64,000 nucleotides of DNA from Paraburkholderia ginsengisoli NBRC 100965 (GCF_000739735.1 NZ_BBJF01000006.1:434001-498000), one strand, 5' to 3'; numbered from the stretch's first letter, positions 17,647 to 27,849 are shown. Notes: generated by a model not told the origin, from the sequence alone. A program made the numbers and translations.

Positions 17647-20217
17647 ATGTGCTCACCGCAATTTCGTCCTTTCCCGCCGCCGCTGTCACCGATCGGTGCA
17701 GTGGCGCTGGCACTGTTCGCCAGTAACGGAGCGCGGGCTGCGGGTGAGCCGGGCGTTCCCACCCAGCTCGCGGAGGTTCAGTTTAACGAACAGTTTATCC
17801 GTCAGCCCGGTACCGCGGGCGTCGACCTCAAGCGCTTCAACAAGGGTAACGCTGCATTGCCCGGCGACTACCGGGTCGATCTGTACGTCAATGGCGGATT
17901 GACTGGCCACGCCCAGGTCAGCCTGAAGCAGACCGGCGCGGACAGCAACGATGTGCAGGTGTGCTTCGATCGCGCATTGCTCGAGCGCGTCGGCGTGGAT
18001 CTGACGAAGTTGCCGCCCGAAGCCGTCGCGCGTCTGGATGCGGGCACCGATGCATGTACATCGTTGCCGTCGCTGATCCAGGGCGCGACCGTGACATTCG
18101 ATAACGGCGAACTGCGGCTCGATGTGAGCGTGCCGCAGTTCGCGCTTGCCCGCACGGCGCGCGGTTATGTTGAGCCGCGCTACTGGGACGACGGAGTGAA
18201 CGCCGCCCGCCTGCAGTACAACGCCAACCTCTATCATGCCGATTCCTCCGGCATGAACTCCACCCAGACCTATGTCGGGCTGAACGGCGGGATCAATGTC
18301 GGCTCGTGGCGCTTTCGCCATAACGGCAACCTGACGTCCAGCAGCCAGGACGGCACCCACTACCAGAGCGTGCAGACCAACCTGTGGCGCTCGATTGCGC
18401 CGCTCAAAAGTCAACTGGTCATCGGCGACGCATTCACCGATGGCGCGGTGTTCGACAGTGCCGGTTTCCGCGGCGTGCAACTGGCCAGCGACGACCGCAT
18501 GTATCCGGAGTCGCAGCGCGGCTACGCGCCGGTCATCCGCGGCATGGCCAACAGCAATGCGCGAGTGACGATCCGCCAGAACGGCAACATCATCTACGAA
18601 ACGACCGTGGCGCCGGGGGCCTTCGAGATCAACGATCTCTATCCGACCGGCTACGGCGGTAACCTCGACGTGACCGTGACCGAGGCCGATGGCCGTGTTC
18701 ATACTTTCACGGTGCCCTATGCGGCCGCGGTGAATTCGCTGCGGGCCGGCATCACGCGCTTTAGCGCGACGGTTGGCCAATACCGCAATCCGACGGTGGA
18801 TAACCACCCGTTGCTGTTCCAGGGCACGCTTCAGCATGGCTTCACGAACCTGCTCACGGGCTACGGTGGCGCCGTCGCGACACCGGGCTATATGGCCGCG
18901 CAGATCGGCGCGGCGCTGAATACGAAGCTGGGTGCGGTGGGCCTCGACGTCACCCACGCCACCACACGTTTCGATCATCAGCCCGGCCGCAATGGCCAAA
19001 GTCTGCGCCTGAGCTATAGCAAGCTGATCGAGTCCACCGACACGAACCTGTCTGTAGCGGCTTATCGCTATTCGAGCAGCGGCTATCTCGATCTGGCAAA
19101 TGCGATCGCGCTGCGTGACCTCGATCAGCGCGGCATGAACACCGCCATGCAGGGTATCCAGCGTAACCGCATGCAACTCACGATGAACCAGTCCCTGCCC
19201 CAAGGGTTCGGGGCGTTCTATGCGACTGGCTCCACACAGAACTACTGGAACCGGAGCGGCACCGATACTCAATTGCAGGTGGGCTACAACAACAGCTTCA
19301 GGCAGATTAACTTCAACGTGGCGTTCTCGCGCCAGTTGAATGTCGGCACCGGCAAATGGGACAACCGCGCGATGCTGACTGTCGGCATTCCGCTCGGCTC
19401 CGGTCCGCATGCGCCGTACTCGACGACCGCCCTGCAAGGTGGCGGCAATGGGCCGGCCAGCGTGCAGCAGACCGTCACGGGCACGCTCGGCTCCGACTAC
19501 GCGTTCACCTACGGTCTGAACGCGGGCCACAGCGGCGGCGGCGGGGCAGGCAGCAACACGACAGCGGGCGCGAACGCGGCGTACATGTCGCCAGTCACCA
19601 CGATGAGCGGAAGCGTGAGCAGGAGCAGCAACTACACCCAGGGCAGCGTCGGGTTGAGCGGCGGCGTGGTCGCCTACTCGGGCGGCGTGGCTTTCACGCC
19701 GTCGATGGGCGATACGGTGGTCATCGTCGAAGCACGCGATGCGGCCGGAGCACGTGTGGCCAATGGCAGCGGCCTGCGCGTCGATCCGTGGGGGCACGCG
19801 ATCGTGTCGAGCCTGAGTCCGTTTTCCAGCAACCAGATCGAGATCGATCCGAAGGGTCTGCCGATCAATGTGGAACTGAAATCGACGCAACAGTCGATCG
19901 CCCCCACCGCGGGCGCGATAACGCGCGTCAGGTTCGAGACCGAGGACACGGGTCGCGCCGCGATCCTGACCATCAGGAAACCCGACGGCACACCGATGCA
20001 GTTTGGCGCGGAGGTGTCAGGCGAGCAGGGGCAGGGCATCGGCACGGTCGCACAGGGCGGCCGGGTGATTGCGCGTGGCCTCAGGAACGACACGGGCAAG
20101 CTGCTCGTGAACTGGGGCGAGAGCGCCGATGAACAATGCTCGGTGGACTACTCGTTGCCGAAGATGGACAGGAAAATGAGCGCGCGGTACAGCATGGTCG
20201 AACTGGTGTGCCGGTAA
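17647..20217 (+). CDS. Outer-membrane fimbrial usher (FimD/PapC-like)
   Basis: The 856-residue protein has a signal peptide and a usher N-terminal domain ('FNEQFIRQPGTAGVDLKRF', 'LPGDYRVDLYVNG'). The large beta-barrel and plug region contains 'YPESQRGYAPVIRGMANSNA'. The C-terminal domains end in the Cys-containing '...EQCSVDYSLP'. It forms the outer-membrane pore that assembles and secretes the pilus. The length matches the family (about 800-880). The gap to the chaperone gene is 119 nt, and the ribosome site before 17647 is weak. Confidence 0.93.
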   Translation: MCSPQFRPFPPPLSPIGAVALALFASNGARAAGEPGVPTQLAEVQFNEQFIRQPGTAGVDLKRFNKGNAALPGDYRVDLYVNGGLTGHAQVSLKQTGADSNDVQVCFDRALLERVGVDLTKLPPEAVARLDAGTDACTSLPSLIQGATVTFDNGELRLDVSVPQFALARTARGYVEPRYWDDGVNAARLQYNANLYHADSSGMNSTQTYVGLNGGINVGSWRFRHNGNLTSSSQDGTHYQSVQTNLWRSIAPLKSQLVIGDAFTDGAVFDSAGFRGVQLASDDRMYPESQRGYAPVIRGMANSNARVTIRQNGNIIYETTVAPGAFEINDLYPTGYGGNLDVTVTEADGRVHTFTVPYAAAVNSLRAGITRFSATVGQYRNPTVDNHPLLFQGTLQHGFTNLLTGYGGAVATPGYMAAQIGAALNTKLGAVGLDVTHATTRFDHQPGRNGQSLRLSYSKLIESTDTNLSVAAYRYSSSGYLDLANAIALRDLDQRGMNTAMQGIQRNRMQLTMNQSLPQGFGAFYATGSTQNYWNRSGTDTQLQVGYNNSFRQINFNVAFSRQLNVGTGKWDNRAMLTVGIPLGSGPHAPYSTTALQGGGNGPASVQQTVTGTLGSDYAFTYGLNAGHSGGGGAGSNTTAGANAAYMSPVTTMSGSVSRSSNYTQGSVGLSGGVVAYSGGVAFTPSMGDTVVIVEARDAAGARVANGSGLRVDPWGHAIVSSLSPFSSNQIEIDPKGLPINVELKSTQQSIAPTAGAITRVRFETEDTGRAAILTIRKPDGTPMQFGAEVSGEQGQGIGTVAQGGRVIARGLRNDTGKLLVNWGESADEQCSVDYSLPKMDRKMSARYSMVELVCR

Positions 20218-20291
20218 TCGCGCGCTGCGGCAGGGGCCTGTTTCGTGATGGCGGTTCTGCCGGGATGGAATGGTCCCGGTTGTATAACTGA

Positions 20292-21275
20292 ATGGTGAAA
20301 AAGATGATGCGAAGATTGACGGGTTTGCTTTACCTGATGCTGGCGTTTTGCCTGCCTGCGACGGGCTGGGCGGCGTGCACGGGCACACCGAAGTCGTTCA
20401 GTGTATACGGCCAGCCCAAGGTGCCGGTCTTCAAGCCGGACGTGGCGAACGGGACGGTCCTGTGGAGTTCGCCGATGCTCAACGCCACCGTGGACACCGG
20501 CGTGCTATCGTGCACCGGGGGCTTCGGCACGGTAACCATGACGGGTACGGGCTCGTACAACAGCACGTACAAGACATTCTCGACGAATGTCCCCGGCATC
20601 GGTCTGAGGATCAGTGACCCGAGTGGATCGTACTATCCGCTCAACACTTCCGTCTGGTCAACTAGCAACTCGCTATCCACGAACGCTACCTTCTACATCG
20701 ATGTCATCAAGACAGGTACGGTGACTTCGGGCGGCGCCATCACCGGGAATATCGTTCAGTATGCGGCCCAGGGTGGGAGCTATCCGATCCTCTACGTTTA
20801 TCTCGGTACTCCGATCGTCATTAACCCGACCATCCCCACGTGTGCCGTGACGACGCCGTCCATCGTGGTGCCGCTAGGCAACATTGCACGAAACTCGTTC
20901 ACCGGTGTCGGTTCGACCTCGCGAGCGCAGTCACTGAATATCGGGCTGAACTGTACAGGTGGTGCGACAGGTGTCATGGCGACCGTCTACACGACCTTGA
21001 CCGACCAGACGACTCCGTCGAACGTATCCGACACGCTATCGCTGACGGCGGCGTCAACCGCCAAAGGCGTCGGTATCCAGGTGCTGAACGGCACGAATGT
21101 CGTCAGTTATGGCGCGGATTCCAAGACGATTGGCAACAAGAACCAGTGGGCGGCTGGACAGACCGGTAACGGCACTTTCAACATTCCGTTGACGGCGCGC
21201 TACGTGCAGACAGCGGCTACGATCAACGCCGGCACCGCGAACGGCATAGCCACGTTCACGATTGGCTATCAGTAA
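20292..21275 (+). CDS. Fimbrial tip adhesin / minor pilin
   Basis: The 327-residue protein has a signal peptide to about residue 27 ('GWAACTG'), an N-terminal Thr/Ser/Tyr-rich lectin-like domain (about 28-185), then a pilin domain. The pilin domain begins 'PTCAVTTPSIVVPLGNI' and ends 'ATFTIGYQ'. This two-domain plan is that of FimH-like tip adhesins. The receptor is not predictable. Starts at 20292, 20304 and 20307 are all possible; a purine-rich run precedes 20304. It is the last gene of the fimbrial operon. Confidence 0.85.
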   Translation: MVKKMMRRLTGLLYLMLAFCLPATGWAACTGTPKSFSVYGQPKVPVFKPDVANGTVLWSSPMLNATVDTGVLSCTGGFGTVTMTGTGSYNSTYKTFSTNVPGIGLRISDPSGSYYPLNTSVWSTSNSLSTNATFYIDVIKTGTVTSGGAITGNIVQYAAQGGSYPILYVYLGTPIVINPTIPTCAVTTPSIVVPLGNIARNSFTGVGSTSRAQSLNIGLNCTGGATGVMATVYTTLTDQTTPSNVSDTLSLTAASTAKGVGIQVLNGTNVVSYGADSKTIGNKNQWAAGQTGNGTFNIPLTARYVQTAATINAGTANGIATFTIGYQ

Positions 21276-21321
21276 AAGGGACGTTTGACGAAAGCGGGCG
21301 AGCAAGTATCGTTGCACGTCC

Positions 21322-21572
21322 GACGATCGGGATTCAACATTCCTCGCCGTGTACCTGGAGCCCGGCAGGATCGACGTGAACAAGCGGCATTGGTGCTTCA
21401 AGGCGGCGTCGCGCGAACAGGTCGATTCTTCGCAGCCGGCCTCGCCGAGGGAGGACGTTCAGATGGCGAACCGGGGCTCCGCGTTCACTACCATCGCGAC
21501 TACTATGCAGCGTTCGTGTACGACCCCGCCGGCAATCGTGTGGAGGCCGCGTGTCATGTGCGCGCGAATTGA
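21322..21572 (+). pseudogene. Frameshifted C-terminal remnant of a VOC (glyoxalase-like) protein
   Basis: Two adjacent frames together spell the C-terminal part of a small VOC-family protein. One frame gives '...RHWCFKAASREQVD' (to about 21425). The next frame then gives 'FFAAGLAEGGRSDGEPGLR', 'VHYHRDYYAAFVYDP' and 'AGNRVEAACH', ending at TGA 21570-21572. Intact homologues read straight through, so a one-base loss near 21425-21430 is implied. The N-terminal half is missing and no start codon with a ribosome site is seen, so the gene is broken. Confidence 0.65.
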
Positions 21573-21674
21573 CGCGTCAACCGATCCGCCGGCGCCCGCC
21601 GTTCGTATTCAGCCACATTGAAATGCCGCGCGCCTGTGATAGCAAATCGGCAAATTCCTTCGCCCCATCAGGTT

Positions 21675-21711
21675 CACAAAAAGACAAAAGGCGCACCGCC
21701 CAGTGCGCCTT
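21675..21711 (-). terminator. Intrinsic terminator of the aromatic-catabolism operon
   Basis: On the minus strand AAGGCGCA (21711-21704) and TGCGCCTT (21695-21688) form a perfect 8-bp stem with an 8-nt loop. A T-rich tail (TTTTGTCTTTTT) follows. It lies 80 bp past the stop of the last operon gene (MFS transporter). Confidence 0.85.
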
Positions 21712-21791
21712 CCGTCTCCCTGCCATTGCGGTACTACCGCATCTACCGCCCACCAAAACTCATTCCGCTTCGAAAGCTGAAGCCGGAAACC

Positions 21792-23198
21792 TCAAGCCTC
21801 CAGTTGTTCCAACACCTTCCCCTTAGTCTCGATCCCAAGAAGATGCACCGCAACCGCCGCCAGAAACGGCACGGCCGCGAGAATATAAAACGCCACCTGC
21901 AAGTTGCCGCCGATCATCGTCTTCGACACGATCGCCGGCGCGAAAATCGCTGCCACCTTCAGCCACGCGCCACCGACACCGCAACCCATCGCACGGATGC
22001 TGGTCGGATACAACTCCGGCGTGTAGACGTAAGCCGTGATGAACCCGCACGCGAGGAATCCCAACGCCAACGCGCAGAACGTCGCCACCACATACACCGA
22101 TGATCCGTGGAACACGCCCGCCAGCACCAGTGAAAGCGCGCACGCGAGGAACGACACGTTGATGATCGGCTTGCGTCCCACCTTGTCGACCAGCAACGCG
22201 CAGGTCAACGATCCCAACACGCCGAGCACCGAAGCCGCCACCGCCAGGTTCAACGCGAGCTGCAGCGGCGCGTGATAAATCGTGCGATAGATGGTCGGCA
22301 GCCACGTCGACAAACCGTACTGGATGAAGCCGCAAGTGATCCACAGCATCGCCACGGCCAGCGTGCGCTTCAGATACGCCGGGCCGAACAGGTCCGCCAT
22401 GCGCCGCTTCGGGTGACGATTGGCCATCGCGTCGAATTCAGCCGAGTTGAGCACCGGCGGCAGCGGACCTTTGGCAGCGCGTTCGAACGCATGCACGGCG
22501 GCATCGGCCTCGGCCATCCGTTCACGCTCGGCGAGCCAGCGCGGCGATTCCGGCACCAGCTTGCGCAGCACGAAGAACAGAATCAACGGCATGCCGCCGA
22601 TGAAGTACATCGCTTGCCAGCCGAAACGCGGTACGATCCACGCACCCAGCGCATTCGACGCAAGTAGCCCGACCGGGAACACGATTTCGTAAAGGAGCAC
22701 GAAACGTCCACGGCCATGCGCGCGGCTGATCTCGTTGATATAAGTCGCGGCCACCGGCAATTCGCCGCCCAGCCCCAAACCCTGAATCACCCGCAGTACG
22801 ACGAACGCGGCGAACGTCGGCGCAAAACCGCACGCAATACTCGTGATGCCGATGATCCCCGAGCTCAACGCAATTGCCCTCACGCGACCCTTGCGTTCCG
22901 CGTACCACGGAAACACGAACGCGCCGATCAGTTGTCCTACCGAGCCGGAGCCAATCAGAAAGCCGATCTCCCACGGCGTCAATTGCCACTTCGCGATCAG
23001 GATCGGCAGCGTGGCCGCGATTGCGATCACGTCGAAGCCGTCGAAGAACGTCGCGAGGCCGATCAGAATGCGCGCGCGCACCTGCATCGCGTTTCTCGGC
23101 ATCCGTTCGAGACGCGCGATGATCGAGCCCCGGGTCACGGGGCCTGAGACACCGGCGCTGCTGCGGTCCCCCATGATGGTGTTGTCGATGGTTCTCAT
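21792..23198 (-). CDS. MFS transporter, aromatic acid:H+ symporter-like
   Basis: The 468-residue protein has twelve hydrophobic segments. The MFS signature sits in the 'FFDGFDVIAIAATLP' first helix (typical of the AAHS family), with 'ERKGRVRAI' in loop 2-3 and 'DKVGRKPIIN' in loop 8-9. It probably imports the aromatic substrate of the operon. The start is uncertain: ATG 23198 leaves a 25-nt gap, while TTG 23231 would give the 8-nt overlap seen between several other genes here. It is the last gene before the terminator. Confidence 0.85.
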   Translation of the reverse strand: MRTIDNTIMGDRSSAGVSGPVTRGSIIARLERMPRNAMQVRARILIGLATFFDGFDVIAIAATLPILIAKWQLTPWEIGFLIGSGSVGQLIGAFVFPWYAERKGRVRAIALSSGIIGITSIACGFAPTFAAFVVLRVIQGLGLGGELPVAATYINEISRAHGRGRFVLLYEIVFPVGLLASNALGAWIVPRFGWQAMYFIGGMPLILFFVLRKLVPESPRWLAERERMAEADAAVHAFERAAKGPLPPVLNSAEFDAMANRHPKRRMADLFGPAYLKRTLAVAMLWITCGFIQYGLSTWLPTIYRTIYHAPLQLALNLAVAASVLGVLGSLTCALLVDKVGRKPIINVSFLACALSLVLAGVFHGSSVYVVATFCALALGFLACGFITAYVYTPELYPTSIRAMGCGVGGAWLKVAAIFAPAIVSKTMIGGNLQVAFYILAAVPFLAAVAVHLLGIETKGKVLEQLEA

Positions 23199-23223
23199 GC
23201 CGTGGTGCCGTCCGTAGATGTGG

Positions 23224-24489
23224 TTAGGCAAGCGCCGTCGAGGCGTCGGTCAAGGTGGCAAGGTCGATGGTCCGGCCTTGGTTCATCCATTTGCGCGAGA
23301 GCTTCAGTTCGCGCGGCGTGTTGATCGCGATCACGCCGCGGATCGCGCCGTCTTCCAGATGGAACAGCGTCGCGCGTTTGCCCGGCAGATCGCCGCGCAC
23401 CGCCAGTTGCGCATCGCCCGGAATGTCGCCGAGGATTTGCAGATTGACGTCGTACTGATCCGACCAGAACCACGGAATGTCCGCGTACGGTTCGAACGTG
23501 CCGAGCAAGGCCTTCGCCGTGGAAATCGCCTGGTTCTGCGCGTTCGCCCACGATTCGAGCCGCACGCGGCGCTTGAGCCATGCGCTCGGATGATTGGCGA
23601 CGTCGCCGCACGCGAAGATGCGCGGGTCGTCGGTCGCGCCGAAGTGATCGACGACGATGCCGTCGTCCACCTTCACGCCCGCGGCCACAGCAAGCGCCGT
23701 GTGCGGCGCGAGGCCGATGCCGGCAACCGCGAAATCGGCGTCGAGCGTCGAGCCGTCCGCGAACGTCGCGCGAATCCGACCGGCGTCGTGCGGATGATCT
23801 TCGAGCTTCAGGAGCGCTGCATTGAGGCGCACGTCCACCCCGTTCGCACGATGCAGGTCCAAAAGGAAGCCGGACACGAGCGGCGGCAGCGAACGCGCGC
23901 ACAAACGCGGCGCGCCTTCCACCACGGTCGCGTCGACGCCGAGCTTGCGCGCGGTCGCCGCCACTTCCAGGCCGATCCAGCCACCGCCCACCACCAGCAC
24001 GCGCTTGCTCGCGCGCAGCCGTTCGCCGAGCGCGACGGCTTCGTCGAGCGTGCGCAGATACGTGACATGCGAGGTCTTCACCAGCGCATCGGGCAGCTTG
24101 CGCGCCGCGCCACCGGTGGCGATCACGAGGCGGTCGTATTGCACCTCGCGGCCCGACTGCGTGCGCACGATGCGTTGCTCGCGATCGATCGAACTCGCGC
24201 AATCCGGTTGCCACGCTTCGACGTTCAGCGCGTCGAAGTCGTCGGGCTGGACCAGCCGCACGGTGTCGATATCCGCTTCACCCGCGAGCACGGCCTTCGA
24301 CAACGGCGGGCGTTCGTACGGCAAATGCACTTCGTCGGCGATCATCACGAGACGTCCGTCGAAGCCTTCCTTGCGCAGCGTCTTCACGACCCAGCCGGCC
24401 GCCTGGCCGCCGCCGATCACGACGATCGTGCGCGGCGCTTCGAGTCCGGCATGCGCGGCTTGCGCTTTTTCGGTAGCAGCGTCAGTCAT
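23224..24489 (-). CDS. FAD/NAD(P)H ferredoxin reductase of a Rieske oxygenase system
   Basis: The 421-residue protein has two dinucleotide-binding motifs (GGGQAAGW at 26-33 and 'VVGGGWIGLEVA'), the FAD motif 'IFACGDVAN' and 'LPYERPPLSK'. This is the BphA4/HcaD-type reductase pattern. It should pass electrons from NAD(P)H to the Rieske ferredoxin encoded at 34940-35254, which feeds the oxygenase at 33476. Its start overlaps the VOC stop by 8 nt. Confidence 0.9.
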   Translation of the reverse strand: MTDAATEKAQAAHAGLEAPRTIVVIGGGQAAGWVVKTLRKEGFDGRLVMIADEVHLPYERPPLSKAVLAGEADIDTVRLVQPDDFDALNVEAWQPDCASSIDREQRIVRTQSGREVQYDRLVIATGGAARKLPDALVKTSHVTYLRTLDEAVALGERLRASKRVLVVGGGWIGLEVAATARKLGVDATVVEGAPRLCARSLPPLVSGFLLDLHRANGVDVRLNAALLKLEDHPHDAGRIRATFADGSTLDADFAVAGIGLAPHTALAVAAGVKVDDGIVVDHFGATDDPRIFACGDVANHPSAWLKRRVRLESWANAQNQAISTAKALLGTFEPYADIPWFWSDQYDVNLQILGDIPGDAQLAVRGDLPGKRATLFHLEDGAIRGVIAINTPRELKLSRKWMNQGRTIDLATLTDASTALA

Positions 24490-25447
24490 TTTTACGCTCC
24501 GTCATGAACTTGCCTTCGGGCGCCTTCGCGTTTTTCTGGCGCCGCGTGTTGCCGTCGATACCGCCGTCGATCGCCCATTCGGCGAACACGGTCGGACCCG
24601 GTTCGAAATCGCGCGGCTGCCAGTCGGGCGTGAGTTGGTCTTCATCGGCGTAGTACTCGATCAGGCCGCCGGCCGGATTCTGGAAGTACCAGAAGTACGC
24701 CGACGACACCGGATGACGTCCCGGCCCGAGTTGCGTTTCCCAACCGCAACGGCTGATGTGCATGCCGCCGCCGAACACTTCGTGGATATCGCGCACGGTG
24801 AACGCGACGTGATTCAAACCACGCTTACCGTTGGGCAATGCAAGCAGGAAGATGTCGTGGTGGCCGCCGTGCGGCGCGCAGCGCATGAACGCGCCACGGC
24901 CCGGATAACGGTCCGACATTTCGAAGCCGAGCAGCTCCTGGTAGAACTTTTCCTGTTCGGCGAGCTTGTTCGTGAAGAACACCACGTGGCCTACTTCGAC
25001 CGGCTCGGCGCGTTCATAGATCGGTGACGGCTGATCGACGCGCAACGTCTGCCCCCACACGTTCGACGGTGAACCGTGCACGTCGAGGTCGCGCTTGCGG
25101 GTCACTTCGACGCGAATCGCCATCCCGTTCGGGTCGATGCAACCCACGGCGTCGTCGGTTTCGACATGCCCCGGCTGACCGGCGAAGCGGCCGCGCAGTT
25201 CGTCGAGTTCGGCTTTCGTCGCAACACCCCAGGTCACTTCACGCAGCGTCGGACCTTCTTCGAAAGCGGGTGGCAGCGACGGATCGTTTGCGTCGACGGC
25301 CAGAACCGTGCAGCCGTTCAGCGTTTCGAAGCGCGCGTGCGTCTCGTCGTGCGCGGTCTCTTTCAAACCCCAGTCCGCGAAAAAGCGGCGGCAGGCGGCG
25401 AGATCCGTCACACCGTAAATAATCTGTTCAATGCCGAGAATCGTCAT
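24482..25447 (-). CDS. Type I extradiol dioxygenase-like two-domain VOC protein
   Basis: The 321-residue protein has two VOC domains (about 4-115 and 150-270). The second carries the extradiol iron ligands H154 ('GHVVFF'), H213 ('NHVAF') and E264 ('IEYY'), so it is likely an active catecholic ring-cleavage enzyme (2-His-1-Glu, Fe2+). The length suits the 2,3-dihydroxybiphenyl dioxygenase group. In this operon it would open the diol ring made by the oxygenase and SDR. A shorter start at ATG 25447 is used because the N-terminus then begins with a VOC strand ('MTILGIEQIIYGVTD'). Confidence 0.85.
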   Translation of the reverse strand: MTILGIEQIIYGVTDLAACRRFFADWGLKETAHDETHARFETLNGCTVLAVDANDPSLPPAFEEGPTLREVTWGVATKAELDELRGRFAGQPGHVETDDAVGCIDPNGMAIRVEVTRKRDLDVHGSPSNVWGQTLRVDQPSPIYERAEPVEVGHVVFFTNKLAEQEKFYQELLGFEMSDRYPGRGAFMRCAPHGGHHDIFLLALPNGKRGLNHVAFTVRDIHEVFGGGMHISRCGWETQLGPGRHPVSSAYFWYFQNPAGGLIEYYADEDQLTPDWQPRDFEPGPTVFAEWAIDGGIDGNTRRQKNAKAPEGKFMTERKND

Positions 25448-25479
25448 AACGTGCCTCTTGCGTATCTTGCGTTTGCGTA

Positions 25480-26979
25480 TCAGTTGGCCCACGCCAGCGG
25501 CGCGTCGTTCAAGCCCCAGTAGAGGCTTTTCTGTTGCATGTATTCGCGGATGCCGAGGCGGCCTTTCTCGCGTCCCATGCCGCTCTCTTTCCAGCCGCTG
25601 AACGGCGTCGAGATCGAGAACAGCTTGTAGGTGTTGATCCAGATGGTGCCGGCTTCGAGCGCGCGGGCGATCCGGTATGCGCGCTTGTAGTCGCGCGTCC
25701 AAATGCCGGCGGCGAGGCCGAACACGCTGTTATTCGCGTCTTTCAGCAGCGACGCTTCGTCGTCGAACGGCATCGCGACCAGCACCGGACCGAAGATTTC
25801 TTCCTGGCAGATGCGGGCGTCATTCGTCAGGCCTTCGAGGATCGTCGGCTGGAAGTAGGTGCCGGCTTCGCGGCCGTCGCCGACCGGGCGTTCGCCGCCG
25901 CACAGCAGGCGGCCACCTTCTTCGAGACCCAGCGCAACATAACGCTCGACGGTCTCGCGATGCGCCGCCGTGATCAGCGGACCCATTTGCGTCTCGGCGC
26001 GCGACGGATCGCCGACGCGCAGCTTGCGCGCGCCTTCGGCGAGACGCTTCATGAAAGCGTCGTAAATCGAGCGCTGCACGAAGAGGCGCGAACCCGCGAT
26101 GCACGCCTCGCCCGACGAACTGAAAATGCCGTACAGCACGCCGTTGACCGCGTGATCGAGATCGGCGTCGTCGAACACGATGGTCGGCGACTTGCCGCCG
26201 AGTTCGAGTGACACCGGCATCAGCTTGTCCGCTGCGATGCGCGCGATGCCGCGGCCCACTTCCGTGCCGCCGGTGAACGACACTTTCTTCACGAGCGGAT
26301 GACGCACCAGCACGTCGCCGATCACCGAGCCCTTGCCGGGCAACACGCTAATGACGCCCTTCGGCACGCCGGCTTCTTCGCAGATGCGCGCCAAGGCCAA
26401 CGAGGTCAAAGGCGTGACTTCGGCCGGCTTCAACACCACCGCGTTGCCGCCTGCGAGTGCGGGCGCGAGCTTCTGCGCGTCCGATGCGATCGGCGAATTC
26501 CACGGCGTAATCGCCGCGATCACGCCGATCGGTTCGTAGATGCTCATCGTCAGATAGTCGCCGCGCGACGGCGTAACGTCTTCGTCGAGCGTTTCGAGGC
26601 AGGCCGCGAAATAGCGGAACGTGTTCGCGGCGCTCGCCACCAGCACCCGCGTCTCGCCGATCGGCTTGCCGTTGTCGCGACGCTGCAATTGCGCAAGCGC
26701 TTCATGACGCGCCATGATCAGATCGGCGATGCGGTACAGGACCAGCGCGCGTTGATGCGGCTTCAGACCCGACCAGTCCGCGCGACGCCATGCGAGGTCG
26801 GCGGCTTCCACCGCGTCGCGGGCGTCGTCGGCACTGGCCGTCGAGATTTCCATGTTGACCGACTGATCCGCCGGATACAGGCTTTTGTACGGGTTGCCAC
26901 GCCCTTGCCGCCATTCGCCGCCGATGAAAATATCGCCGGTGGGCACGAGGCTGGTATCGAAGTGAGTCATGTCGGTCAT
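25480..26979 (-). CDS. NAD(P)-dependent aldehyde dehydrogenase
   Basis: The 499-residue ALDH has catalytic C293 ('SGEACIAGS'), E259 ('LELGGKSP') and N161 ('PWNSP'). It also has the cofactor motif 'FTGGTEVG'. It oxidises an aldehyde intermediate to its acid in the cytoplasm, likely a semialdehyde or aromatic aldehyde from the pathway. A second in-frame ATG at 26970 is the alternative start. It sits 32 nt upstream of the VOC gene in the operon. Confidence 0.92.
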   Translation of the reverse strand: MTDMTHFDTSLVPTGDIFIGGEWRQGRGNPYKSLYPADQSVNMEISTASADDARDAVEAADLAWRRADWSGLKPHQRALVLYRIADLIMARHEALAQLQRRDNGKPIGETRVLVASAANTFRYFAACLETLDEDVTPSRGDYLTMSIYEPIGVIAAITPWNSPIASDAQKLAPALAGGNAVVLKPAEVTPLTSLALARICEEAGVPKGVISVLPGKGSVIGDVLVRHPLVKKVSFTGGTEVGRGIARIAADKLMPVSLELGGKSPTIVFDDADLDHAVNGVLYGIFSSSGEACIAGSRLFVQRSIYDAFMKRLAEGARKLRVGDPSRAETQMGPLITAAHRETVERYVALGLEEGGRLLCGGERPVGDGREAGTYFQPTILEGLTNDARICQEEIFGPVLVAMPFDDEASLLKDANNSVFGLAAGIWTRDYKRAYRIARALEAGTIWINTYKLFSISTPFSGWKESGMGREKGRLGIREYMQQKSLYWGLNDAPLAWAN

Positions 26980-27018
26980 TCCGGTTTGCTTCAGCTAGTC
27001 AGCTATTCAGCCAGGGTC

Positions 27019-27849
27019 TCAAATCACGCAGCGGGCCGCGCGATTGCGCAGCGCGCGCATCGCGCTATACGCGGTCAATGCGGACGTCTTGGGGTTATCC
27101 GGCAACGGCTTGCCACACATTTCCAGCGACATCTCGCCGAATGCGCCGCGCGCCAGCACGCGATGCACGTTGCGCGTCACGTTCGGATCGGCGATCAGGC
27201 GGACCGTGGTGTGGTCCAGACCGAGACCGGCGAGCGCGATCGTCGCCGCGACGTTGGCGTTCTTCGGATAGAGCCGCGCCGCTTCGCGCGCGCTGCCTTC
27301 GAAGATCACCTTCTCTTCCTTCAGCGTGTTCAGATCGCACACCTGTTCGGCCGGCGTGCCGAGCCAGCCGGTCGGCGGCTTGCGGCCCGTGTACAACACT
27401 TCATCGAGGCCGCCGAGCTTCGCCGCGGCGAGCGCATCCACGCCGCCGATCGCGCCGGAGAGCAGCGTCAGCGTCGCGTCGCCTTCATCGGCGGCGGCGG
27501 ACAACGCGTCGAGCAGCATCACGTCGGACAACGCACCGATCGACGCCACCGCGCAATCCGTGCCGGCCTTCAGCAGCGGCACCACGTGATCGACGAGCGC
27601 GCTATGACCCGCGCACTCCAGCGCGAAATGCGGCTGGCTGCTCAACGCGCAGACCGATGCCACCACGTCCACCGACGAGCCCACCACTTCGCGCACCGAC
27701 GCCATGTGCCGCTCCGGCACGATCACGTGCGACACGCGCACGGTCGGATCGGCGGCGACCGAGCGGTACACCGCCTGGCCGATCGCGCCGAAGCCGATCA
27801 TCGCGATGTCGACGGGTGCGTGATGTCCCGCGTAGCCGGCCTCACGCAT
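27019..27849 (-). CDS. Aspartate dehydrogenase-like (NadX family) NAD(P) enzyme
   Basis: The 276-residue protein has an N-terminal Rossmann motif ('[14 protein letters not shown]', about 15-28). The NadX-type segments '[16 protein letters not shown]', '[16 protein letters not shown]' and '[17 protein letters not shown]' follow. The family interconverts L-aspartate and iminoaspartate/oxaloacetate. No nicotinate-synthesis genes are near, and placement in a catabolic operon suggests a different amino or imino acid substrate. The start overlaps the ThDP-enzyme stop by 8 nt. Confidence 0.82.
   Translation of the reverse strand: MREAGYAGHHAPVDIAMIGFGAIGQAVYRSVAADPTVRVSHVIVPERHMASVREVVGSSVDVVASVCALSSQPHFALECAGHSALVDHVVPLLKAGTDCAVASIGALSDVMLLDALSAAADEGDATLTLLSGAIGGVDALAAAKLGGLDEVLYTGRKPPTGWLGTPAEQVCDLNTLKEEKVIFEGSAREAARLYPKNANVAATIALAGLGLDHTTVRLIADPNVTRNVHRVLARGAFGEMSLEMCGKPLPDNPKTSALTAYSAMRALRNRAARCVI

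Noticed and set aside
17686..19890. A 734-codon minus-strand open frame
   Set aside because: It is antisense to the usher gene, with no recognisable domain.
23218..24507. A 429-codon plus-strand open frame
   Set aside because: It mirrors the ferredoxin reductase gene and has no ribosome site or motif.
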